From contig VGYW01000492.1 of assembly GCA_016872875.1 (NCBI GenBank), forward strand, positions 1-5,901: a DNA stretch of 5,901 nt. The letters are read 5' to 3'. The position numbers and the translations under genes are program-made. The notes below the pieces were generated by a model that saw nothing but the letters and a program-made list of their open reading frames with translations, was not told the origin of the DNA and searched no databases. Shown here piece by piece: positions 1 to 5,061 of this stretch (its first letter is position 1; every line of letters begins with the position of its first letter). The stretch comes from Planctomycetota bacterium (GTDB taxonomy: Bacteria > Planctomycetota > PUPC01 > DSUN01).

Positions 1-1
1 C

Positions 2-247
2 GCCCGGCTGCGGCGCGGCGAGGCGGACGCCCGCGGCAACATCCTCATCGGCCGCTGCCAGACCCTCGACGCCGCCAACGCCCTGGTGCTCGGGGACAAT
101 GCGCACCTCGTGGCCATCATCGGCCTCGACGACATCATCGTCGTCCGCACCCCCGACGCCACCCTCATCTGCCCCAGGCACCGCGCCGAGGACGTCAAGC
201 TCCTCGTCGAGATGCTCGAACGGCATGGGCTGACGCAGTACCTGTAG
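2..247 (+). CDS. manC: Mannose-1-phosphate guanylyltransferase, C-terminal fragment (5' end outside window)
   Basis: The 81 visible residues read in frame from base 2 to a TAG stop. They contain the closing strands of the beta-helix that follows the nucleotidyltransferase domain in GDP-mannose pyrophosphorylases: GNILIGRCQTLDAANALVL, then VAIIGLDDIIVVRTPDATLI, then CPRHRAEDVKLLVEML. The IGLDDIIVV..TPDATLICP block is characteristic of this family, which makes GDP-mannose from mannose 1-phosphate and GTP for glycan and capsule synthesis in the cytoplasm. The protein stops soon after this block, so it is the short form without the fused phosphomannose isomerase domain of the bifunctional AlgA/ManC type. 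The catalytic N-terminal domain lies to the left of the window and cannot be inspected. A related sugar-nucleotide pyrophosphorylase is the main alternative. Confidence 0.85.
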   Translation, partial: ARLRRGEADARGNILIGRCQTLDAANALVLGDNAHLVAIIGLDDIIVVRTPDATLICPRHRAEDVKLLVEMLERHGLTQYL

Positions 248-270
248 CGAGGCTGCGACCATCCCCCCCC

Positions 271-390
271 TCCCTCGGGGAGAGGGCTGGGGTGAGGGTG
301 CCTCGCTTCCCCCTCTCCCTCGGGGAGAGGGCTGGGGTGAGGGTGCCTCGCTTCCCCCTCTCCCTCGGGGAGAGGGCTGGGGTGAGGGTG
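271..390. repeat. Three tandem copies of a palindromic intergenic repeat, 45-bp period
   Basis: The 30-bp core (TCCCTCGGGGAGAGGG followed by CTGGGGTGAGGGTG) occurs identically at 271-300, 316-345 and 361-390. The 15-bp connectors at 301-315 and 346-360 are identical to each other. In the second copy CCCTCTCC (311-318) pairs with GGAGAGGG (324-331) to make an 8-bp stem with a 5-nt loop. The period is a multiple of three and all forward frames through it can stay open, so it generates spurious reading frames: repeated LSLGERAGVRVP on the + strand and LTPALSPRERG on the - strand. I read it as a non-coding, genome-wide repeat lying between the manC-like gene and ruvX. The hairpins could also end transcription of the upstream gene, but no T-run follows. 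Confidence 0.85.
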
Positions 391-415
391 CTTGGCTTGC
401 CGCGGACGAGGCAGG

Positions 416-468
416 AAGCACCCTCACCCGCCCGCCCCTGGCGGGCGACCTCTCCCCAAGGGAGAGGT
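416..468. repeat. Inverted, diverged copy of the same repeat family with two hairpins
   Basis: AAGCACCCTCACC at 416-428 is the exact reverse complement of 381-393, so this copy faces the three direct copies across a 22-bp spacer. It holds two further perfect 8-bp stems: CGCCCGCC (429-436) with GGCGGGCG (440-447), and ACCTCTCC (448-455) with GGAGAGGT (461-468). The second stem corresponds to the CTCTCC/GGAGAG stem of the direct copies, with loop CCAAG instead of CTCGG. The first stem looks like an extra insert within the unit. Confidence 0.7.
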
Positions 469-537
469 GGGCAACCTTGCGACGCGGCGCTGAACACGCA
501 CCCACGCGGAGCGTCGGAACGAGGAGTAGTGTGCCCC

Positions 538-966
538 GTGCGTGTGCTGGCAATTGACTATGGGGACCGCCGCGTGGGCCTGGCGGTGGGCGACACGGAG
601 GTGGGGATCGCGGCCGGCCTGCCCACGCTCGAGCGCCGCTCGCCCGCTGACGACGTCGTCGAGCCGCTGCGCCGCGTCTGCCGCGAGCAGGGCGTCGGGC
701 GCATCGTCGTCGGCCTCCCCATCAACATGGACGGCAGCCGTGGCGAGCGCGCGCGCCTGGCCCTCGCGTTCGCCGAACGCCTCCGCGAAGCTCTGAACAT
801 CGAGGTCGTGACCTGGGACGAGCGGCTCACCACCCGCCAGGCCGACCGCGCGATGCTGGAGGGCGACCTCTCGCGCAGGAAGCGCAAGGAGCGGGCCGAC
901 CGCCTCGCCGCCCAACTCCTCCTCCAAAGCTATCTCGATTCAGAGCCCAGACGGGGCCGCTCGTAG
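538..966 (+). CDS. ruvX: RuvX/YqgF Holliday junction resolvase-like RNase H-fold protein
   Basis: This 142-residue protein has the full RuvX/YqgF layout: RVLAIDYGDRRVGLAVGD at the N-terminus with Asp7, VVGLPINMDGS at 57-67, VVTWDERLTT at 90-99 with Glu95, and RADRLAAQLLLQSYLD near the C-terminus with Asp121. Asp7, Glu95 and Asp121 match the acidic residues of the RNase H-like active site. The family acts in the cytoplasm on branched DNA or in 5' pre-16S rRNA processing; which role applies here cannot be read from sequence. GTG at 538 is chosen because the family typically begins with a Met directly before the R-V/I-L strand. An in-frame GTG at 529 is also possible. GAGGAG at 521-526 lies 11 nt before 538 but only 2 nt before 529, which favours 538. 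The open frame runs back through the upstream repeats to 292, but that extension is repeat-derived. The TAG stop sits inside the inverted repeat at 961-1012. Confidence 0.93.
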   Translation: MRVLAIDYGDRRVGLAVGDTEVGIAAGLPTLERRSPADDVVEPLRRVCREQGVGRIVVGLPINMDGSRGERARLALAFAERLREALNIEVVTWDERLTTRQADRAMLEGDLSRRKRKERADRLAAQLLLQSYLDSEPRRGRS

Positions 967-1012
967 TGCGGGCTTCAGCCCGTCTCCGCACGGCCTGAAG
1001 GCCGCACTACGA
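961..1012. repeat. 52-bp inverted repeat carrying the stop codons of both converging genes
   Basis: The two ends are TCGTAGTGCGG (961-971) and its exact reverse complement CCGCACTACGA (1002-1012). Inside them are the hairpins GGGCTTCAGCCC and GGCCTGAAGGCC, separated by a short centre. The arms read TCGTAGTGCGGGCTTCAGCC and, on the other strand, TCGTAGTGCGGCCTTCAGGC, differing at one base. The TAG at 964-966 ends ruvX and the TAG at 1007-1009 (reverse strand) ends the rhomboid gene, so each protein closes with Ser-stop encoded by TCGTAG of the repeat. The folded element lies exactly where two convergent transcripts meet and could act as a bidirectional terminator or mRNA 3'-end stabiliser, though no T-run is present. 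Confidence 0.85.
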
Positions 1013-2206
1013 ACCCTGTCCTGTCGCACCGCGGGGTGGGGCAATGGGGAGGGCGGGTGCGGCGGCATCGAGGGCGTTCGCAACGTCCAGGGCGCGGCGC
1101 GCCTTGGCGGGGTCGCTCAGACGCGGGGCGGTCTCCCGCAGGAGCGCGCTGCCGCGCGCGCCCTGGCCGAGGTTCTGGCCGTAGAGGATGCCAGCCGAGT
1201 AGAGGGCGTTGGGCGCCTGGGCGTGCTTGGGGTGGGTGCGGGCGAAGTGGTGGAAGGCGGCCGCGGCGTCCGCCTCCCGCCCCGCGCGAAGGAGCCAGTT
1301 GGCGACCTCCACGTGCGGCTGCTCGTCGAGCGCCTCGCCTGGGAAGGCCTTGAGGAACTCCAGATACGTCGCGCCCGCGGACTCCAGTTGGCCGCCCTCC
1401 ACCTGCGAGCGGAGGGCGGCCCGTGCCTGGGCAACCGCCGCGCGGTTGGCCCGTTCGGCCTCGGAGACGGCGCCGTCCTGGGCCGCCCGCGGGCGCAGGA
1501 GGCTCGCCCCTGGCGCCGCCTTTCGCCGCCCGCTGAGGCGCGAGAGGAGATCGTAGTCGTCCCGCTCCACCCAGTTCCTCCGCAGCAGGAGCAGCCCCAG
1601 GGCCGCGCCCGCGGCGAAGCCCGCAAGGTGCCCCATCACTGCCACCGCGCCGTAGGTGCCCGACACCGCACGATAGAAGTCCCACGCCACGAAGAAGCCG
1701 ATGATCCAGTAGGCCGAGCAACGGAACGTGCCCATGACGAAGAAGATGAAGTAGAAGACCCGCACGTCGTTGATCGGGTGGAAGGTGAGGTAGGCGCCCA
1801 CGACGCCGAAGACTGCCCCCGAGGCGCCGAAGCAGGGGTAGGTTGACACTGGCCAGGTGGCAAGCGCCGCGTGGCCGAGGCTCGAGAGCACGGCGAACGC
1901 GAGGTAGGCCGCGAGGTAGCGCCAGTGGCCCAGCTTGTCGTTCACGTTGTTCCCGAACGTCCACAGGAACACCATGTTGCCGAACAGGTGCAAGATGTTG
2001 TCGTGGAGGAAGGCCGAGGTCAGCGGCTGGAACCATTGTAGGCGCGACGGGACTATGCCGTAGGTCTCCACGTCAATGGTGCCGCCGAAGCCGAAGTAGC
2101 GGACGGGCACCTCGTAGTGGAAGATGGCCACGTTGGCCGCGATGAGCGCCCAGTTCGCCAAGGGCAGGCGGCGCATCGGGTTGTCCACGCCGTACGGCAC
2201 GAGCAC
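1007..2206 (-). CDS. Rhomboid family intramembrane serine protease with TPR-like C-terminal region
   Basis: This 399-residue protein has a rhomboid membrane domain in roughly the first 210 residues. Visible signatures are HLFGNMVFLW with His73 and Asn77 (the HxxxN oxyanion-side motif of bacterial rhomboids), GASGAVFGVVGAYL with the nucleophile Ser129, and MGHLAGFAAG with His193 as the second residue of the Ser-His dyad. Several hydrophobic segments alternate with short loops, for example around 14-30, 68-84, 98-115, 126-142, 147-180 and 186-208. It should cleave transmembrane substrates inside the inner membrane. From about 245 to 380 the tail is soluble and helical with TPR-like features (AQARAALRSQVEGGQLESAG, then VANWLLRAGREADAAAAFHH), suggesting a protein-binding module on the cytoplasmic side; that part is inference. 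Translation starts at a GTG. The stop codon is inside the repeat at 961-1012. Confidence 0.92.
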   Translation of the reverse strand: MLVPYGVDNPMRRLPLANWALIAANVAIFHYEVPVRYFGFGGTIDVETYGIVPSRLQWFQPLTSAFLHDNILHLFGNMVFLWTFGNNVNDKLGHWRYLAAYLAFAVLSSLGHAALATWPVSTYPCFGASGAVFGVVGAYLTFHPINDVRVFYFIFFVMGTFRCSAYWIIGFFVAWDFYRAVSGTYGAVAVMGHLAGFAAGAALGLLLLRRNWVERDDYDLLSRLSGRRKAAPGASLLRPRAAQDGAVSEAERANRAAVAQARAALRSQVEGGQLESAGATYLEFLKAFPGEALDEQPHVEVANWLLRAGREADAAAAFHHFARTHPKHAQAPNALYSAGILYGQNLGQGARGSALLRETAPRLSDPAKARRALDVANALDAAAPALPIAPPRGATGQGS

Positions 2207-2212
2207 CTGGCG

Positions 2213-2219
2213 TCTCCTT
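2213..2219 (-). promoter_or_regulatory. Ribosome binding site of the rhomboid gene
   Basis: On the reverse strand AAGGAGA occupies these bases. Its AGGAG core is 7 nt from the GTG at 2206, which supports that GTG over the internal ATG ten codons later. The 94-bp gap to the upstream gene (2207-2300) otherwise shows no recognisable promoter or terminator. Confidence 0.75.
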
Positions 2220-2300
2220 CCAGCCGCCGCCAGTGTAGCAGCCGCCCCATCCTCTCGTCAATGCACCCCTCCTGCGCAGGCGGGAGCGAGGAGCCATGGG

Positions 2301-3137
2301 TCAGAAGCAGAGGCGGAGGCGGCCAGCGAGGCCGTGGCGGGCGGCGGTGGCGAGGACGAGGCGGCGGGCGTTCGCCACGTAGTGCGCGCGGGCGGCGGGC
2401 TCGTAGAGGATCGCCCCCACCTTGCCGACCACGTGCGGGGCGCGGGCACAGAGTGCCGCTTTGAGCACGGGCCACAAGCCGCGCTTCGGGTTCAGCGTGT
2501 CCACCAGCACCTCGTCCACGTTCGCCGCCGCAATCGCGCGGAACAGGGCGTCCACCTCGCGGCTGCCGTCGCACAGGAAGGGGAAGAGCGGCGCGGCGAA
2601 GGCGTAGGTGCCGAGGCCCGCCTCGCGCGCGCGGCGGAGCACGTCGAGCCGCTCGGCCACCGGGCTTGCGCCCGGCTCCAGGATGCGCCGAACGTCCTCG
2701 TCAACCGTGGTGAGGGTGACGCCTACCTCGGCGTCGGCGCCGCGGAGGGCCTCGATGTCGCGGCGCAGGAGGCCGCTCTTGGTCAGGATGCCGATGGGGA
2801 AGGCATAGCGGACGAGGAGCTCGAGGCAGCGGCGCGACAGGCGGTAGCGCTCCTCAAGCGGCTGCCAGCCGTCGCAGACGCTTGAGAGCATCACGCGGCC
2901 TGGCCGCGCGCGGTCGAGGCCGCGGGCCAGGGCCTCGGGGGCGTTGACCTTCGCGTCAACGAAGCTGCCCCACCGCTCCCCCTCGTGTCCCCCGAAGCGG
3001 GCCATGAACCGCGCGTAGCAGTAGACGCAGGCGTGGGCGCAGCCCACGTAGCAGTTCACCGCGTAGTCGGAAATCCCCGACTTCACGAGGGCCGACTTGC
3101 ACCTGACTTCGGCGATTCTCGGGGGTATCGGAGCCAA
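2301..3137 (-). CDS. Radical SAM protein of the SPL (spore photoproduct lyase-like) family
   Basis: The 278-residue product carries the radical SAM cluster motif CAHACVYC (Cys33, Cys37, Cys40; CX3CX2C) in the context NCYVGCAHACVYCYARF, preceded by VRCKSALVKSGISDYAV. This arrangement is typical of SplB-like proteins. Further family blocks are SVCDGWQPLEERYRLSRRCL, FPIGILTKSGLLRRDI, VGVTLTTVDEDVRRILEPGA, and ERLDVLRRAREAGLGTYAFA. It should bind a 4Fe-4S cluster and cleave S-adenosylmethionine reductively. The substrate is unknown: most members outside spore formers are not proven photoproduct lyases. The start is the weak point. No ATG or GTG is available that keeps the conserved KSAL segment, so TTG at 3137 is used, and no Shine-Dalgarno sequence precedes it. 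The 163-bp inverted repeat ends 20 bp upstream of this start. The protein is slightly short relative to SplB of about 340 residues. Confidence 0.88.
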   Translation of the reverse strand: MAPIPPRIAEVRCKSALVKSGISDYAVNCYVGCAHACVYCYARFMARFGGHEGERWGSFVDAKVNAPEALARGLDRARPGRVMLSSVCDGWQPLEERYRLSRRCLELLVRYAFPIGILTKSGLLRRDIEALRGADAEVGVTLTTVDEDVRRILEPGASPVAERLDVLRRAREAGLGTYAFAAPLFPFLCDGSREVDALFRAIAAANVDEVLVDTLNPKRGLWPVLKAALCARAPHVVGKVGAILYEPAARAHYVANARRLVLATAARHGLAGRLRLCF

Positions 3138-3157
3138 GGGCGACTCGCGCTGGGGCG

Positions 3158-3320
3158 GAGAAGAGGGAACTATAAGGAATGCAGGAAGGCAGGAAAAGAG
3201 ATCAACCGGGCCATACAGACCCCGCGCCCAGGGAGCCCCGTCTGTCTCGCCCGATCTAAGCCGCGCCGCCTCTCTCCCTCTTTTCCTGTATTCCTGCCTT
3301 CCTTATAGCTTCCTCTTCTC
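3158..3320. repeat. Long inverted repeat, 43-bp arms around a 77-bp centre
   Basis: The left arm (3158-3200) and the reverse complement of the right arm (3278-3320) align without gaps at 38 of 43 positions. Both begin GAGAAGAGG, share CTATAAGGAA, and end CAGGAAAAGAG. Each arm also contains short direct repeats of the type GCAGGAA/ACAGGAA. The centre has a smaller inverted repeat, ACAGAC (3215-3220) with GTCTGT (3240-3245). The element fills almost all of the gap between the sheath fusion gene and the radical SAM gene, both transcribed right to left. It could be a MITE-like non-autonomous element or an RNA hairpin that separates the two transcripts. No transposase or obvious target-site duplication is visible. 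Confidence 0.8.
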
Positions 3321-3334
3321 TTTTCCTCTCTTCC

Positions 3335-4936
3335 TCATCCCGGCGGCTTGTGGAGGGCGGGGGTGGTGGCGTAGATGGCGCGGTCGGTGTTCTTCATGTG
3401 CAGGAGCGGCGTGAGGCCGAGCTGGTTGAGGGTGACCGCCGCCTCGACGGTCAGCGACACCTCCGTGGGGCACATCATCTCGGCGTCGCCATAGCGGTCG
3501 GTGTAGTGGAGTGCGGGCAGGCCCTCGATCATGCAGTCCTCGCCGCCGCTGCGGAGGCGGGCGTCCCAGCCGTCGGCCCTGAACGCCCGCGCGAGCACCA
3601 CGCCGACGCCGTAGGCGGCGTTGGACCAGACGAAGTCGGCGGCCGAGCCGATGTCGTGCCTCTCCTCGTAGTCGAGCCCCTCGGCGGGATTGGTCTTCTT
3701 GCCGTAGGGCAGGCGCGCGAGGAAGCGCGGCATGGTGAGGAAGAGCTGCTTTGCCGCCGCGGAGCTGCCGAGGAAGCGCCAGGCGGAGTGCGCCTCGTCC
3801 TGGAGCGCGCAGCCGAGGTCGGGCGTCACGCGGAGCTTCTGCCAACTGTCGAGGCCCAGGAGCGCAGGCGGGGCCGCGGCCACGAAGGGCACGTCGAGCT
3901 CAAGGGCCAGCCGCGCCACCCCCGCCAGCACCGCCACGTTGGCGGGCGAGTGGTCGAAGTAGTAGTCGCCGAGCAGACACCCGAAGGGCTGGTGGCGCAT
4001 CTGCACGCGAAGCGGGTGGAGCGGCCAGTTCTCGCCCTGGTAGGCGAGCGCGGTCGCCGCGAGGTCCTCCTTCGAGATGTCGAAGACGCGAATCTTGAGG
4101 TCCTCGTCCACCTCCACGTTTCGGATGAGGAAGTCGAGCCCGCGCCAGGTGCCCTCGAGGGCCTTGAACGCCTTGTGGTGGAGGATGAGGGTGAGCTGGT
4201 TGCCGAGGAGCTCGTCAACGCGCTCGATGAGCGCTCCGAGGTTCTGGAGCGCGGTGTCCGAGATGCGCGCGGTTCCGGCCACGGCCTGCTCGAAGATGCC
4301 CTGGATGATGCTCTGGGGCTTGTGGGTGGGGCGTTCGCCGGGCTTCATGCCCAGGAGCTTCTCGAGCTCGCCGAGGGCGTCGGCCTGCGGCTCCGGTGGC
4401 ACAGGCGTCGGTGGCACAGGCGTCGGTGGCACAGGCGTCGGTGGCACAGGCGTCTCGCCTGTGGAAGCCACCGGGGGAGCGGCCAGGCTCGGCATGATCG
4501 CCATCCGCAGTTGGGCGTCCTCCACGGCCTGTTCGAGGAGCGCTTCGAGCTGGGGCCTGCCCTGGAGCTCCTTGCCCTTGGGGGTTGCGCGCATCGCGGC
4601 CAGGTTCCTGCGCGCCGCAAGGAGCTTCCGCAGCACCGGCACCTGCGAGCAGACGGCGGCCGGCTCGAAATCCTCGAGCTTTCGGAACCGCAGCTCCACC
4701 CCCAGCTCGCCCTGGCCCGTAACAGCGTTGGGCACCTGGAACGCCGCCCGCGGCCCAAGCGTGCTCAGCCGCTCGTCCAGGCTGTCCACGTCAATCTCGA
4801 GGAACTTGCGTTCCGGCACGAGCGGGAGCGGTTCGGCCTGCTGGCCCGACAGGTCGGCCAGCACCCCCACGTGCATGACCTCCTCCTCGCGCTTCTTGCC
4901 GCCCGACCGCCCGAAGCTGAACTCGAAGGTCTGCAT
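3335..4936 (-). CDS. TssB-TssC fusion: type VI secretion contractile sheath protein lacking the usual TssC C-terminal domain
   Basis: The 533-residue product joins two sheath subunits that are normally separate proteins. Residues about 1-147 match TssB/VipA: HVGVLADLSGQQAEPLPLVP, RKFLEIDVDSLDERL, GELGVELRFRKLEDFEP, then QVPVLRKLLAARRNLAAM and a helix ending QLEALLEQAVEDAQLRM. Residues about 148-205 are a linker with four TPVPP units. Residues about 206-533 match the first domain of TssC/VipB: ERVDELLGNQLTLILHH, FKALEGTWRGLDFLIRN, DLKIRVFDISKEDL, PFGCLLGDYYFDHSP, VPFVAAAPPALLGLDSW, LTMPRFLARLPYGKKTNP, FVWSNAAYGVGVVLARAF, EGLPALHYTDRYGDAEMMCP, GLTPLLHMKNTDRAIY. The protein ends at ALHKPPG, where canonical TssC (about 490 residues) continues for roughly 100 or more residues. 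In the type VI system TssB and TssC polymerise into the cytoplasmic sheath that drives the needle. ATG at 4936 is supported by GAGGGG 6 nt upstream. No other secretion gene is nearby. It could be a functional compact sheath or a decayed gene. Confidence 0.88.
   Translation of the reverse strand: MQTFEFSFGRSGGKKREEEVMHVGVLADLSGQQAEPLPLVPERKFLEIDVDSLDERLSTLGPRAAFQVPNAVTGQGELGVELRFRKLEDFEPAAVCSQVPVLRKLLAARRNLAAMRATPKGKELQGRPQLEALLEQAVEDAQLRMAIMPSLAAPPVASTGETPVPPTPVPPTPVPPTPVPPEPQADALGELEKLLGMKPGERPTHKPQSIIQGIFEQAVAGTARISDTALQNLGALIERVDELLGNQLTLILHHKAFKALEGTWRGLDFLIRNVEVDEDLKIRVFDISKEDLAATALAYQGENWPLHPLRVQMRHQPFGCLLGDYYFDHSPANVAVLAGVARLALELDVPFVAAAPPALLGLDSWQKLRVTPDLGCALQDEAHSAWRFLGSSAAAKQLFLTMPRFLARLPYGKKTNPAEGLDYEERHDIGSAADFVWSNAAYGVGVVLARAFRADGWDARLRSGGEDCMIEGLPALHYTDRYGDAEMMCPTEVSLTVEAAVTLNQLGLTPLLHMKNTDRAIYATTPALHKPPG
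4395..4472. repeat. Palindromic GGTGGCACAGGCGTC repeat, four tandem copies inside the sheath gene
   Basis: The 15-bp unit GGTGGCACAGGCGTC occurs four times without error at 4395-4409, 4410-4424, 4425-4439 and 4440-4454. The last copy continues into a perfect hairpin: CACAGGCG (4445-4452), loop TCT, CGCCTGTG (4456-4463). An outer pair GGTGGC (4440-4445) / GCCACC (4467-4472) extends the symmetry. On the coding (-) strand each unit reads as TPVPP, and the palindrome gives STGETPVPP. The same hairpin type is one I recognise as a dispersed intergenic repeat in planctomycete-like genomes. Here it sits in frame in the linker between TssB and TssC and has expanded by whole codons. Confidence 0.85.
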
Positions 4937-4942
4937 GGCTTT

Positions 4943-4948
4943 CCCCTC
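4943..4948 (-). promoter_or_regulatory. Ribosome binding site fixing the start of the sheath fusion gene
   Basis: GAGGGG on the reverse strand stands 6 nt before the ATG at 4936. It decides against the longer reading frame that would begin at 5032 and translate the GGAT hairpin into a low-complexity Ile-His-Pro-rich leader. Confidence 0.75.
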
Positions 4949-4972
4949 AAGAGGGCTGTTGGCCGAAGCCAA

Positions 4973-5049
4973 GGGGGATGAATGGATGGGTGGATGGATG
5001 GATGATTGTCTGACACCCATCCACCCATCCATTCATCCATTCATCCCCC
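4973..5049. repeat. GGAT/ATCC-rich inverted repeat upstream of the sheath gene
   Basis: GGGGGATGAATGGAT (4973-4987) is the exact reverse complement of 5035-5049. Inside it GGGTGGATGG (4988-4997) matches 5017-5026 in reverse complement. The arms differ by an 8-bp bulge (5027-5034) made of the same ATCC/ATTC units, so the element combines a tetranucleotide repeat with a long palindrome. It fills most of the 125-bp gap between the isomerase stop and the sheath gene start. It may serve as terminator for the isomerase gene. No promoter could be recognised with confidence in the remainder. Confidence 0.75.
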
Positions 5050-5061
5050 CTCACACGAAGC

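Noticed and set aside
271..390. Possible CRISPR array
   Set aside because: Only three units, and the 15-bp connectors are identical rather than unique spacers.
195..497. Reverse-strand open frame with LTPALSPRERG units
   Set aside because: It is a translation of the palindromic repeats and partly overlaps the manC-like gene end; no independent sign of coding.
292..537. N-terminal extension of ruvX through the repeat cluster
   Set aside because: The extension consists of translated repeats (LSLGERAGVRVP) and is not part of the RuvX family; the start near 538 with GAGGAG upstream fits.
3201..3334. Frameshifted remainder of TssC after the stop
   Set aside because: Reading on from the stop gives repeat-derived Arg/Glu/Gly-rich sequence and no motif of the TssC C-terminal domain.
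4395..4454. Possible replication iterons
   Set aside because: The 15-bp direct repeats lie within a coding frame and read as a proline-rich linker, with no replication gene nearby.
3350..4981. Long open frame on the + strand opposite the sheath gene
   Set aside because: It mirrors the high-GC coding frame of the sheath gene, has a low-complexity His/Arg/Glu/Val-rich composition and no recognisable domain.
4937..5032. Longer start for the sheath gene at 5032
   Set aside because: It would translate the GGAT hairpin; the ATG at 4936 has a well-placed GAGGGG and directly precedes the TssB domain.
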